Assembly (NCBI RefSeq): GCF_900091495.1
Contig: NZ_LT607413.1
Span: forward strand, 682,001-746,000
DNA from: Micromonospora echinospora
GTDB lineage: Bacteria > Actinomycetota > Actinomycetes > Mycobacteriales > Micromonosporaceae
Length of the DNA stretch: 64,000 nt
Direction of reading: 5' to 3'
The notes beneath the pieces are model-generated. The model saw only the letters and a list, made by a program, of their open reading frames with translations, ran no database searches and was not told the DNA's origin. Below are positions 1-9,737 of this stretch, one piece after another. How positions within the stretch are numbered: the stretch's first letter is position 1; each line of letters opens with the position of its first letter. The position numbers and the translations under genes are program-made.

Positions 1-725
1 GCAGCTCCGGCGAGGCCGGCGAGGTACAGCGCGGGGATGAAATGGTCCGGGGTGGGCACCGCGAGGGCGTAGTCACGGTGGGCGTCGAGGCTCGCGAACC
101 CGGTCGGGTCGGTGAGCATGCGGGCCTTGGCGTCCTCGTCGAAGCGCCGCGCCCAGTCGTAGCCGTCGTCGGTGAGGTTCCAGTCCATCCCGCGCAGGTT
201 GTGCACCACGTTGCCACTGGCGACGACGAGCACCCCCCGGTCGCGCAGGGGAGCCAGCTTCGCGCCCAGTTCCAGGTGGTAGTCCAGGGGCTTGGCGGCG
301 TTGATGCTGAGCTGGACTACCGGGATGCTGGCGTCGGGAAAGGCGTGCACGAGCACCGACCAGGTGCCGTGGTCGATGCCCCAGCTGTCGACGTCCGCGC
401 CCACCCACGTCGGGTGGACGACGTCGCTGACCTCCTCGGCCAGCTCGGGTAACCCGGGTGCGGGGTACTGCACCTCGAACAGCGCCCGGGGGAAGCCGTA
501 GAAGTCGTGGATGGTGCGCGGCCTCGGCATGGCGGTCACTGCGGTGGCGTTGATGTACCAGTGGGCGCTGACGACCAGGATCGCCCGGGGTCGCGGCACG
601 CTCTCGCCGAACGCCTTCCACGCTGCGGTGTAGCGGTTGACCTCCAGCGCGTTCATCGGGCTGCCGTGGCCGAAGAAGGCCGCCGGCATCCGGACGTCCG
701 AGGTCCTGACCGGGTGCGCCGTCAC
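1..725 (-). CDS. LigB-type extradiol ring-cleavage dioxygenase (4,5-DOPA dioxygenase-like), partial
   Basis: The 3' end lies beyond the left edge; 241 codons are visible and probably only some 15-25 are missing for this family. The minus-strand frame reads as a LigB-superfamily dioxygenase of the YgiD/DodA kind, soluble non-haem metal enzymes that open catechol rings. Visible motifs are FFGHGSPMNAL (His20), VVSAHW (His55), a GIDHGTW segment (His119) and SGNVVHNLRGM (His175), consistent with the metal-binding histidines. The GTG start is chosen because GAGGAAGG lies about 9 bases upstream; an in-frame ATG occurs at codon 13. The natural substrate cannot be told from sequence. The nearest gene is a divergent regulator with no evident link. 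Confidence 0.85.
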   Translation of the reverse strand, partial: MTAHPVRTSDVRMPAAFFGHGSPMNALEVNRYTAAWKAFGESVPRPRAILVVSAHWYINATAVTAMPRPRTIHDFYGFPRALFEVQYPAPGLPELAEEVSDVVHPTWVGADVDSWGIDHGTWSVLVHAFPDASIPVVQLSINAAKPLDYHLELGAKLAPLRDRGVLVVASGNVVHNLRGMDWNLTDDGYDWARRFDEDAKARMLTDPTGFASLDAHRDYALAVPTPDHFIPALYLAGLAGA

Positions 726-932
726 GATCGCCGCCTTCCTCGATGCCGGTTGGTGGCAACGCCGCAGCCTGCCGTCAGCCGGACGGTCACGGCGATCACG
801 CCGCACCGAGCCTATCCACTGTCGTTGACGCGCGCGCCACTTCGACCGATCGGCAACCGCGCTCGCGATCGCAACAATTACGACAACCCCAGGGCGGAAT
901 ACCAATAACGCAACGTTCCACAATTTCGATTC

Positions 933-961
933 TTGACTCGACGACAATCAACAGATAGGCA
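933..961 (+). promoter_or_regulatory. candidate sigma70-type promoter for the XRE regulator
   Basis: TTGACT at 933-938, a 17-base spacer, then TAGGCA at 956-961, in an AT-richer stretch (about 880-985) that stands out from the GC-rich surroundings. It ends 40 bases before the TTG start at 1002. The rest of the 726-1001 gap holds no convincing gene. Confidence 0.45.
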
Positions 962-1001
962 TTTCAGGGGCGGAGTCGAAAATCGGATGGAGGCGTGATC
1001 G

Positions 1002-1886
1002 TTGGCCGAGGACATGGGCTCGACAGTGCCGCGACGACAACTCGGTCGGGCGTTGCGGCAGTTGCGCACCGAGGCGGGCGTCACCCTCGACGCAGCAGCC
1101 GAGGCGCTGGAATGCAGCCGGCAGAAGGTCTGGCGGATCGAGAGCGGCCTCGGGTCGGTTCGCTCGGTGGACGTTCGGGCCATGTGCCAGCTCTACGACG
1201 CGAACCCGGAACTGACCGGCGCGCTGGCCGCTCTCGCCAGCGAGACGAAGGCGAAAGGCTGGTGGCACGCCTACGGCGACGCCATCCCCGACTGGTTCGA
1301 GCTGTACGTGGGTTTGGAGTCAGCCGCTTCCCGCCTCCGGTTCTACAAGAACACGCTGGTTCCGGGCCTGCTGCAGACGAGGCGGTACGCCCTGGGGATC
1401 TACCAGGTCGACCAACCGGAGATGACCGACGAGGATCGGGAGCTGGCGGTCGAGTTGCGCTTGCAGCGACAGTCGCTGCTCACCCGTCGCCTGCCCCGCG
1501 CACCACGGGTGCAGGTCACGCTCTGCGAATCGGTGCTCCTCCGTCCGGTCGCCGACGCTGCCGTCATGGCCGAACAGCTCCGTCACCTGTTGGAGGTGAC
1601 CGACCTCCCCAACGTCTCCATCCGCATCCTGCCGCTGGCAGCCGGGCCACACAGCGGCAATGTTGCCGGGGAGTTCGTGATGTTGGAGTTTCCGCCCGGC
1701 AACCGGAGCACTCCGGAGCCGGCTGTCGTCTACAGCGAGTCGCTGACCGGCGGGCTCTATCTGGACCGGCCGGCGGAGTTCGCGGCCTACGAGAAGGTCT
1801 GGGCGAGTCTCGGGCGACTTGCCTTCGATGAAGGACAATCGAAGAACGTGATCAGCAAGATCCTTGGGGAGGTTCATCATGGCTGA
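1002..1886 (+). CDS. XRE-family helix-turn-helix regulator with DUF5753 domain
   Basis: 294 aa. An N-terminal helix-turn-helix (about residues 12-70, with LGRALRQLRTEAGVTLDAA and a second helix around SRQKVWRIESG) is followed by a DUF5753 region (about 100-285) opening with LRFYKNTLVPGLLQTRRYA. This architecture is very common in actinomycetes, usually beside a small DUF397 gene, as here; some members (WhiJ-like) affect development. The TTG start is chosen because GGAGG at 989-993 is 8 bases upstream; ATG at 1014 is too far from it. The gene overlaps the DUF397 gene by 8 bases, so the two are probably translated together. Target genes cannot be inferred. Confidence 0.88.
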   Translation: MAEDMGSTVPRRQLGRALRQLRTEAGVTLDAAAEALECSRQKVWRIESGLGSVRSVDVRAMCQLYDANPELTGALAALASETKAKGWWHAYGDAIPDWFELYVGLESAASRLRFYKNTLVPGLLQTRRYALGIYQVDQPEMTDEDRELAVELRLQRQSLLTRRLPRAPRVQVTLCESVLLRPVADAAVMAEQLRHLLEVTDLPNVSIRILPLAAGPHSGNVAGEFVMLEFPPGNRSTPEPAVVYSESLTGGLYLDRPAEFAAYEKVWASLGRLAFDEGQSKNVISKILGEVHHG

Positions 1887-2073
1887 CCTGACCGGTGCCC
1901 GATGGCGCAAGAGCACTCGCAGTGCTGGCAACGGCGGTGAGTGTGTGGAGGTCGCCGACAACCTGCCTGGCCTGGTCGCCGTACGGGACAGCAAGGACCC
2001 GAGCGGGCCGGCACTCACCTTCGCCCCGGACGCCTGGGCCGCCTTCACCGACCAGCTCAAGCGCACCCGCTGA
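1879..2073 (+). CDS. DUF397 domain protein
   Basis: 64 aa, essentially a single DUF397 domain: the ARWRKSTRS opening, a CVEVA segment, then AVRDSKDPSGPALTF and a final AWAAFTDQLK helix, all typical of the family. Its ATG lies inside the 3' end of the upstream DUF5753 regulator (8-base overlap), which implies translational coupling. DUF397 proteins are small and often encoded with XRE/DUF5753 proteins; an antitoxin-like or partner role has been proposed for such pairs, but nothing in this sequence proves it. Confidence 0.85.
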   Translation: MADLTGARWRKSTRSAGNGGECVEVADNLPGLVAVRDSKDPSGPALTFAPDAWAAFTDQLKRTR

Positions 2074-2309
2074 CCACAGCCCAGGGTGCGGCGGGCCGCT
2101 CGACCCGCCGCGCCCTGCGGGAGATCGTCAGCAGTGCTTGTCGCCGGCCGGGGCACACCGGCACCGTCCGGGAGACCGACGGACCAGCCCCTCGACTGCC
2201 GTCTGGCGGTTGGTCGAAGCGCTGCGCCGGCACGGATGATGCGGATGAGCTGGCAGAGATCCAGGTCACACAACGACGACCGGGGTACTGGCTCGATGGG
2301 TGAGCATCA

Positions 2310-2335
2310 GCCCCGGGGCGATGACGCCCCGGGGC
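2310..2335. terminator. GC-rich hairpin between convergent genes
   Basis: GCCCCGGGGC at 2310-2319 is repeated at 2326-2335 with GATGAC between; the arms are complementary, giving a 10-bp stem and 6-base loop. It lies between the DUF397 gene and the convergent protease gene and could stop transcription from both sides. No T-run follows, which is usual in this group. Positions 2074-2309 hold no convincing gene. Confidence 0.55.
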
Positions 2336-2354
2336 CGATCGGGTGGGTGTCAGG

Positions 2355-3593
<1,239 letters not shown>

Positions 3594-4235
3594 TTCCCGA
3601 TTCCTCCTTACTGTGGCCGTTCTCGACTGGCGAGGCGCCACGGCTGGGACCGGTCCTGAATGGTTACCCGAAAGGTAATCCAAGATTCTCATTATTTGAA
3701 CATAACAACGCTCCATAACATTGATGTTCGGCCAGGTCCTTGTGATCTCCCGCGCTTTCGTATGACGTGGTCAGCGGCGAACTGGACGCCGGTCCCGCTG
3801 GTGGCGGGCGCTCGGGGTGGAGTGGGGAAATCGGACAATCCGACTAAGGTGCGCCCGCCAGCCTGGACGCCTGGGATATCTTTCTCAAGCCTCAATCAAC
3901 CCAACATGACGCACCCGACCTGCCGATAAAATAGGATTCGGCATTAATCTCAACCAATCGGTGGGTCAACGTGAAGCACATCAGGCGCAGGATTCCCGCA
4001 GCCGGCTTCGACCCTGCGCAAGTCGCGCCGACTCTCCGGGTACTCGCCGAGCTCGTAGATCCGCCGTCGCGGCGTGCAGCCCTTCGGATTCCGGGCCACT
4101 TCGCCCCGGGCGGACGGGCGTCCAGCCTCGATCGCCATCCTGCGGTCGGGTGACGAGCAGTGAATGATCACCCTCTGCACACGCATCGACACTCAACGCT
4201 AGGTTGATGGCCTTCCCGCGAATGGAGGTCCACCT
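3594..4235. other. 640-base non-coding stretch between divergent secreted-protein genes
   Basis: This gap carries the upstream regions of the protease (minus) and the small secreted protein (plus). It is clearly AT-richer at 3660-3720 and 3860-3960. An imperfect inverted repeat, GGTTACC-CGAAA-GGTAATCC (3662-3681), sits in the protease leader. Short open frames at 3950-4192 (minus) and 3971-4153 (plus) lack good ribosome sites and recognisable similarity, so I do not call genes here. Confidence 0.5.
3689..3718 (-). promoter_or_regulatory. candidate promoter for the S8 protease
   Basis: Read on the minus strand: TTATGG (3718-3713), an 18-base spacer, then TAATGA (3694-3689), in the AT-rich part of the gap. 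Transcription would start near 3682, giving a leader of about 90 bases that contains the inverted repeat at 3662-3681. Confidence 0.35.
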
Positions 4236-4739
4236 GTGACCACCGTCCGAAGGCTCGGCCTCGTGATCGCCGCCGCGATCGCCGTCCTGCTGCCCACCTC
4301 CGCCGCCCATGCCGCCGACGCCGGCTACGTCGTCAACCCGACCGGCGCCGTCCTGTACCAGACCAACTGGTGGTACTCCAGCTCCACCGTCAACGCGCTG
4401 CCCGGCACGCCCGCGGCGTCGTCCATCGGCACGATCTACTGGTCGTACTCGATCTCCAACCAGTCGAACGTGATCGCCCAGCTCTGCAACCCGAACGGAC
4501 CGGGGCAACTGCTCTGCCTCGACCTGCCCAACGGCTGGGCCACCGGCAACACCACCGCTTGGGCAGGCCTGTCGGCGCAACGCGCCTGGCTGTTCCGGCT
4601 CGCCGTCCTCGACCCGGTGACGAAGATCCTCAGCCCCTACCGGTACGGCGGTCAGCACCAGGTGATCGTGAACTACACCTACACCACCCCGTCCCCCACC
4701 CGCGCCCAGGACTCCCCGCTGCGCCTCGTCGCCCGCTGA
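4236..4739 (+). CDS. small secreted protein of unknown function
   Basis: 167 aa with a clear signal peptide (TTVRRLGLVIAAAIAVLLP, cleavage probably after AAHA, residue ~27). The mature part is rich in Tyr, Trp, Ser and Asn, has two Cys (QLCNP and LLCLD) that could form a disulfide, and ends in a beta-like VIVNYTYTT segment. The GTG start is supported by GGAGG a few bases upstream. I recognise no family; the composition suggests an extracellular beta-sandwich or binding domain. It is monocistronic, with a very strong hairpin directly downstream. Confidence 0.7.
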   Translation: MTTVRRLGLVIAAAIAVLLPTSAAHAADAGYVVNPTGAVLYQTNWWYSSSTVNALPGTPAASSIGTIYWSYSISNQSNVIAQLCNPNGPGQLLCLDLPNGWATGNTTAWAGLSAQRAWLFRLAVLDPVTKILSPYRYGGQHQVIVNYTYTTPSPTRAQDSPLRLVAR

Positions 4740-4765
4740 CCTCGCCCACGCCTGCGTCGGCGACA

Positions 4766-4813
4766 TGCGGCAAGTCGGGGTGTCCGAGTATCCGGACACC
4801 CCGACTTGCCGCA
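4766..4813. terminator. perfect 21-bp stem-loop, bidirectional terminator
   Basis: The arms at 4766-4786 and 4793-4813 are exact reverse complements over 21 bp (starting TGCGGCAAGTCGGGG), with a 6-base loop AGTATC. It sits in the 115-base gap between two convergent genes, so it probably ends transcription from both. Confidence 0.8.
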
Positions 4814-4854
4814 AACAGGAATCCGAGCGCCGGGCGGGACGGGCGTGGGGGTCG

Positions 4855-6864
4855 TCAGGCGGGGACGAAGCGGGCGGCGTCGGCGACGACGTAGCCGTCC
4901 GTGCCCTCGGTGCGGATCAGGACGCTGCCGGCCGTCCCGGCCGCGAAGGCGTAGGTCCCGAGGGGCACCCACTGCCCGCCGGATCCGCGCTGGTCGACGG
5001 TACGGGTGGTGACGCCGCCGCCGTGCACCACGTCCACCGGCACGTTGCTGGCCCGGTTGGGGTCGGCGGTCCAGCGCAGGCTGACCGCGTAGCTGCCGGC
5101 GGCCGGCAGGGACGGGGTGAAGCGCAGCCGGTTGACGCCCTTGCCGGTGTTGTCGTCGTGCTCGTAGTCGACGCCCCAGTACCCGCCGACGTGGCTGCTG
5201 CTCAGCCAGGTGCCGGCCCGGGTCACCGAGGCGGAGGCGTTGTCGACGACAATCTCACCGTCGATGGCCGGGGGCCACTGGAGGTGCTGGCCGTCCTGCC
5301 GGAGTCGGGCCTGGAGGGCGGTGACGTTCACCTGCTGCACCGGCCCACCCGCGTCGAGGGCCAGCTTCGCCGCCGTGGCGGCGGACTGGGCGAGGATCAT
5401 GAAGACCGGTTCCATCCGGACCGAGCCGTACGCGATGTGGCTGGCCGAGAGGCAGACCGGCACGAACAGGTTGGCGCACTGCGCCTCGGTGGGCACGATC
5501 GCGCGGTAGCTGATCGGGTACGGGCCAGGCACCCCGACCTGTACGTCGCCCTCGTTCTTGACCACGCCGTCGACCACGACGCGCTGGCAGTTGTGCGAGT
5601 CCATGGTGTAGCTGGCCAGTCCGACCGAGTCGGCGACCCGCACCCGGCCCCGGCAGTCCCGCTCGGTCACCACGTACGCCGAGACCATCCGGCGGGCCTC
5701 CCGGACGTACAACTGGGGTGGCCAGCCACCGGTGGCGGTGAACTCGTCGGCGGCCAGGCCCCACGCGGCGGTCGAGGTCCGGATCGATGCCGGCAGCCGG
5801 GGGTCGTTGGCCAGGAACCACATCAGGCCCTGCTGGTAGGTGCGGTGCTCGGCGACGATGCTCTCCCGCACGGCGGGGCTGGCGGTCGGGTAGGTGTAAT
5901 TGGCGCCGATGAAGTCGGTGGAGAACGCGCCGTGGTTGTTGGAGTCGGTCTTGCCGTTGCCGACGCCCTGGGTGGTGAAGAACGGCCCGGTGAAGCCCGC
6001 CTGGACGTAGCGGAGCAGGAGTTCGTAGTCGGCCGGGTCGTAGCCGGCGGGCTTCGGGAACGGGATCCGGTCCGCGGCCTTCGTCAGGCACATCCGGAAG
6101 TTGTACGCCTGGATCAGCCCGTCGCCGGTGCCGTTGGGCGCGACGGGCGCGGCGGAGATGCCGGGGAGCAGACCGCTGGCCGGGACGCCGGGTGTCACGT
6201 ACGGGTCGACCGGCCGGGTGAACTGGTGACCGGTACGCAGTTGCACCCCGTTGATCGTCTCGCCGTACACCGTGTTGGCCTCGCGCCCGAGGGCGTACGA
6301 CACACCGGCCTTCGCCATCAGGTCGCCCTCGTACGTCGCGTCGACGAACATCGGGCCGGCGAAGGTCTGACCGTTGTCGGTGGTGAGCGCGGTGATCCGG
6401 TTGCCGGCGCGAACCACCTGGGCGAGCCGGACGCCGAGGTAGACCGGCACCCCGTGCTCGGCGAGCAGGTCGTCGAAGACCTCGGCGGCGACGTGCGGTT
6501 CGAAGACCAGCCGCATCGGCGAGTCGGGGGTGACGGTGTTGCCGTGGTACTTCGCGTGCACCCGCCGGTAGAACTCCCCGGCGATGCCGCCGATGGAGGC
6601 GCTTGTGCCGCTGTCGGTGTAACCGAGTCCGCCGGTGGTGAGTCCGCCGACGTGCTGGCCCGGTTCGAGGATCAACGCGGTACGCCCCATCCGGCGCATC
6701 TGCACGGCGGCCACGATGCCGGCCGAGGTGGCGCCGTACACGACCAGGTCGGCGGTGACGGTGTTGGCGGCCAGGGCGGGCAGGCCGATGCCGGTGGAGC
6801 CGGCGACGACCAGGGTGGCACCGCCGAGGCGCAGCAGGTGACGGCGATTGAGCACAGGCGACAT
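4855..6864 (-). CDS. Tat-exported FAD-dependent oxidoreductase with C-terminal golvesin-like domain
   Basis: 669 aa. The N-terminus has a twin-arginine signal (RRHLLRLGG, then a hydrophobic stretch to about residue 33), so the enzyme is probably exported already folded with its cofactor. A Rossmann motif follows (DLVVYGATSAGIVAAVQ, about 37-55), and GGLTTGGLGYTD is typical of the FAD_oxidored group that acts on sugars and related compounds. The last ~140 residues (from GEIVVDNASASVTRAGTW to GYVVADAARFVP) resemble the golvesin/Xly beta-sandwich domain found on extracellular carbohydrate enzymes. ATG at 6864 is preceded by GAAAGG. The substrate is unknown; the neighbouring mannoside cluster suggests a glycan, by inference only. 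Confidence 0.82.
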   Translation of the reverse strand: MSPVLNRRHLLRLGGATLVVAGSTGIGLPALAANTVTADLVVYGATSAGIVAAVQMRRMGRTALILEPGQHVGGLTTGGLGYTDSGTSASIGGIAGEFYRRVHAKYHGNTVTPDSPMRLVFEPHVAAEVFDDLLAEHGVPVYLGVRLAQVVRAGNRITALTTDNGQTFAGPMFVDATYEGDLMAKAGVSYALGREANTVYGETINGVQLRTGHQFTRPVDPYVTPGVPASGLLPGISAAPVAPNGTGDGLIQAYNFRMCLTKAADRIPFPKPAGYDPADYELLLRYVQAGFTGPFFTTQGVGNGKTDSNNHGAFSTDFIGANYTYPTASPAVRESIVAEHRTYQQGLMWFLANDPRLPASIRTSTAAWGLAADEFTATGGWPPQLYVREARRMVSAYVVTERDCRGRVRVADSVGLASYTMDSHNCQRVVVDGVVKNEGDVQVGVPGPYPISYRAIVPTEAQCANLFVPVCLSASHIAYGSVRMEPVFMILAQSAATAAKLALDAGGPVQQVNVTALQARLRQDGQHLQWPPAIDGEIVVDNASASVTRAGTWLSSSHVGGYWGVDYEHDDNTGKGVNRLRFTPSLPAAGSYAVSLRWTADPNRASNVPVDVVHGGGVTTRTVDQRGSGGQWVPLGTYAFAAGTAGSVLIRTEGTDGYVVADAARFVPA

Positions 6865-6959
6865 GGCGGCTGCCTTTCGGGCAAGGGCCTTCGAATGGAG
6901 GGAGCGCGCCGCCGCACCCTGAACCCAATCGACCTTTGTCCATCGACTGCGCGATGTCA

Positions 6960-6988
6960 AGAGCCGGAGCGGCGAGCGCTCCGGCTCT
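6960..6988. terminator. stem-loop between FAD oxidoreductase and mannosidase operon
   Basis: AGAGCCGGAGC (6960-6970) pairs with GCTCCGGCTCT (6978-6988) across a 7-base loop. On the minus strand it is downstream of the beta-mannosidase gene and upstream of the FAD oxidoreductase, so it likely separates the two units. Confidence 0.6.
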
Positions 6989-7007
6989 CGTGGTGCGGTG
7001 CCTGAGG

Positions 7008-7062
7008 TGGTTGCAGGGGACCCTTCCTCATCAAGAAGCGGTAACAGGGGTCCCCTGCTACC
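7008..7062. repeat. dispersed 55-bp near-palindromic element, copy A
   Basis: Begins TGGTTGCAGGGG and ends GGGGTCCCCTGCTACC, with AAGCGGTAACAGGGG in the middle. The outer 11-base arms are reverse complements with one mismatch, and the right half is itself an inverted repeat. Three relatives occur at 25621-25674, 35771-35825 and 37363-37417. This copy is 81 bases past the stop codon of the minus-strand beta-mannosidase. Confidence 0.85.
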
Positions 7063-7107
7063 CCTTCAGCACGCGGGCGCGCAGCGCCCCTGCGTTTACT
7101 GCGGGCA

Positions 7108-7157
7108 GCGCCCCGGCTAGCCGTTCACCGCAGGCGCCCCGGCTAGCCGTTCACCGC
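7108..7157. repeat. tandem duplication of the 3' end of the mannosidase gene
   Basis: The 24 bases at 7108-7131 are repeated exactly at 7134-7157 (period 26). The unit holds the last codons and TAG stop of the beta-mannosidase, so the region after the stop repeats the gene's own end. Confidence 0.85.
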
Positions 7158-9737
7158 GCGCAGCACCGGGGGTGCGGTGAGGGCGGCGGGGTCGAGCGGG
7201 AGCCGGCTGTGGACGGTGAAGGTGGTCGACTCGCCGGGCAGGAGCGTGACCAGCGCCCGGTCGACCTCGGCGGCCGGGTCGAGGCGGTCGGGGTAGAGGG
7301 TCAGGTCGCGCAGGATGGTGCGGGCTCGGACGTGGACCTGTACCCCGCCGTCGAACGGTTCGACGGTGGCGTCGTACGTTGCCGCCGGCCAGGGGAGGTC
7401 CCGGTCCTCGGCGAAGAACCACAGGGCCCGCTCGGCGCTCTCCCCCGCCTCGACGACCAGCAGTTCACGCCGGGCGTCCTCGGGTCGGGCCAGGTCCGCC
7501 GGCAGCGCCAGGGTCGTCGCCGAGCCGGGCGGCACGTCCAGCTCGTACGACGTCTTGGCGCGCGGTTCGCCGGCCAGGGTGAGCCGGGTGACCGTGGCCG
7601 AGGCCCGCCAGGGCTGCCCGCCGTCGTTGACCGCCGCCAGGGCGAGCCCACCGCCGCCGGCCAGGCCACCGCCACCGCCACCGGCCAGGCCACCGTCACC
7701 GGCCAAGCCGCCGCCATCGCCGTCGCCGGCCAGGCCACTGTCGCGGGGTTGGACGGTGAGCAGCCGGTCGGCGTACGCGTGCCGCAGGGCGTACCAGAGC
7801 GGCTTGCGGCGGCCGTCGCCGTCCACGGCGGACCAGGAGGTCACCGGCCAGCAGTCGTTGAGCTGCCAGACGATGGTGCCCATGCACACGCCCCGGTGCG
7901 ACCGGAAGTGCTCCACCCCGCAGGCGATGGCCCGCGCCTGGTTGACCTGGGTCAGGTAGTGCCACTCGTCGAAGTCGGCCGGGGTGGGTAGGTGCGCGTC
8001 CAACCCGCGCTGGAGTTTCCGGTTCCCGTCGGTGGCCTTCTGGTGGTGCGCCATGCCGGGCGAGTCCGGGGCGAGCGGGTCGTCCGAGAGCGCCCGGCGC
8101 AGCGTCGCGTACGCGGGCGGGGCCTGGTAGCCGAACTCGGCCACGAACCGGGGCACGTACTCGCGGTACTTCAGGTAGTCGTCGGTGTTCCAGACGTCCC
8201 AGATGTGGGTGGTGCCGTGCGCCGGGTCGTTCGGGTGGATCTCCTCGCTGCCGGACCACGGGCTGCCCGGCCAGTACGGGCGGGTCGGGTCCAGTTCGGC
8301 GACGATCCGGGGCAGCAGGTCAAGGTAGTAGCCCCGTCCCCAGGTCCGTCCGGCGAGGGGCTCCTGCCAGTCCCAGTCGTGCCAGCCCCAAATGTTCTCG
8401 TTGTTGCCGGTCCAGAGCACCAGGGACGGATGGACGGCCAGCCGGGTGACCTGCTCCCGCGCCTCGGCCTCGACCTCGGTGCGGAACGGTTCCTCCTCCG
8501 GGTACGCCGCGCAGGCGAAGAGGAAGTCCTGCTGGACGAGGAGTCCGAGCGAGTCGGCGAGGTCGTAGAAGTCGGTCGACTCGTACCGGCCGCCGCCCCA
8601 GACACGCAGCAGGTTGACGTTCGCGCCGATCGCCTGGTCGAAGCGGTGGGCCAGCCGGTCCCGGGTCACCCGGTGGGGGAACACGTCGTCGGGGATCCAG
8701 TTGACGCCCCGGACGAAGACCGGCAGCCCGTTGACGACCAGGGTGAACGCGCTGCCGTGCGCGTCGGGGGTGGTGTCGAGGCGCACCGAGCGGAAGCCGA
8801 CCTGCCGGGTCCAGTCGTCCAGCGGTACGCCGTCGAGGGTGCCGAGGGTGACGGTCAGCGGGTACCGGTGCGGGTCGCCGTACCCCCGGGGCCACCAGAG
8901 CCGGGGGTCGCGGACGGTGAGGTCGAGCACGGCCCTGCGCTCCCCGGCCGGGACCACCGTCTCGACGGAAGCCCCGGCGACCGTGGCGCGGACGACGAGC
9001 GGGACGTCGGCGGCCCGGTCGACCGTGACGTGCACCGCGACGGCGCCGACGCCGTCGGCGACGGTCACCACGGGGCGGACGTCCGCGAACCGGGCGACCG
9101 ACCAGGTGTGCAGGCCGATCTCCTGCCAGATCCCGGCGGTGACCAGGGTCGGACCCCAGTCCCAGCCGAAGTTGCACGCCATCTTGCGGACGAACGGGAA
9201 CGGCTCCGGGTAGGCGTTGGGCCGGTCACCGAGCCGGTCCCGGTGCGCCTCCGCGTACCGGTAGGCGGAGTCGAACCGGACGGCGAGGTGGTTGTCCCGG
9301 TCGCGCAGCAGCGCACCGACGTCGAACCGGTGGCTGCGGTGCATGTTCTCGGTGCGGCCGATCTCGACGCCGTTGAGGGTGAGCGTGGCGACGGTGTCGA
9401 GGCCGGCGCAGACCAGGTCGGTCCGGTCCGCGTCGCCCGGCGGCCGGTCGAAGGTGGTCTCGTAGACCCAGTCGGTGCGGCCGATCCAGGCGAGCCCCTT
9501 CTCGTTGTCGTCGAGGTAGGGGTCGGGGATCAGGCCGGCGGCGAGCAGGTCGGTGTGCACGCAGCCGGGGACGGTCGCCGGGACCACCCGACCGGCGACG
9601 TCCGCCGGCACGGTCACCGCGCCAGCCGGGTCGGCCTGGTCGGCCTCGGCCGGAGCCGGCGGGGCGGGCAGCGCCCGCAGGGTCCAGCCGTCGCGCAGAT
9701 CGTGCCGGGCCGGACCGCCCCCGTGTGCCTCGTTCAC
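7143..9737 (-). CDS. GH2 family beta-mannosidase
   Basis: 864 aa, the usual size for this family; hydrolyses terminal beta-mannose residues. There is no signal peptide, so it acts in the cytoplasm on imported oligosaccharides. The acid/base Glu447 is in WTGNNENIWG and the nucleophile Glu534 in FVAEFGYQ; NFGWDWGP and RVWGGGRYE are also typical. The GTG start overlaps the TGA of the upstream permease (GTGA), so translation is coupled; it is last in the transporter operon. Oddities: a Gly/Leu/Ala run of GLAGDGG-like repeats (about residues 667-700, bases 7640-7740) and a duplicated 3' end. Confidence 0.93.
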   Translation of the reverse strand: MNEAHGGGPARHDLRDGWTLRALPAPPAPAEADQADPAGAVTVPADVAGRVVPATVPGCVHTDLLAAGLIPDPYLDDNEKGLAWIGRTDWVYETTFDRPPGDADRTDLVCAGLDTVATLTLNGVEIGRTENMHRSHRFDVGALLRDRDNHLAVRFDSAYRYAEAHRDRLGDRPNAYPEPFPFVRKMACNFGWDWGPTLVTAGIWQEIGLHTWSVARFADVRPVVTVADGVGAVAVHVTVDRAADVPLVVRATVAGASVETVVPAGERRAVLDLTVRDPRLWWPRGYGDPHRYPLTVTLGTLDGVPLDDWTRQVGFRSVRLDTTPDAHGSAFTLVVNGLPVFVRGVNWIPDDVFPHRVTRDRLAHRFDQAIGANVNLLRVWGGGRYESTDFYDLADSLGLLVQQDFLFACAAYPEEEPFRTEVEAEAREQVTRLAVHPSLVLWTGNNENIWGWHDWDWQEPLAGRTWGRGYYLDLLPRIVAELDPTRPYWPGSPWSGSEEIHPNDPAHGTTHIWDVWNTDDYLKYREYVPRFVAEFGYQAPPAYATLRRALSDDPLAPDSPGMAHHQKATDGNRKLQRGLDAHLPTPADFDEWHYLTQVNQARAIACGVEHFRSHRGVCMGTIVWQLNDCWPVTSWSAVDGDGRRKPLWYALRHAYADRLLTVQPRDSGLAGDGDGGGLAGDGGLAGGGGGGLAGGGGLALAAVNDGGQPWRASATVTRLTLAGEPRAKTSYELDVPPGSATTLALPADLARPEDARRELLVVEAGESAERALWFFAEDRDLPWPAATYDATVEPFDGGVQVHVRARTILRDLTLYPDRLDPAAEVDRALVTLLPGESTTFTVHSRLPLDPAALTAPPVLRAVNG

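Noticed and set aside
3950..4192. Short open frames in the protease upstream gap
   Set aside because: No ribosome site, no similarity and mixed codon use; treated as non-coding.
4765..7005. 746-codon plus-strand open frame
   Set aside because: It lies antisense to the FAD oxidoreductase, has a low-complexity Gly/Arg/Val/Asp composition and no recognisable motif; long antisense frames are normal in GC-rich DNA.
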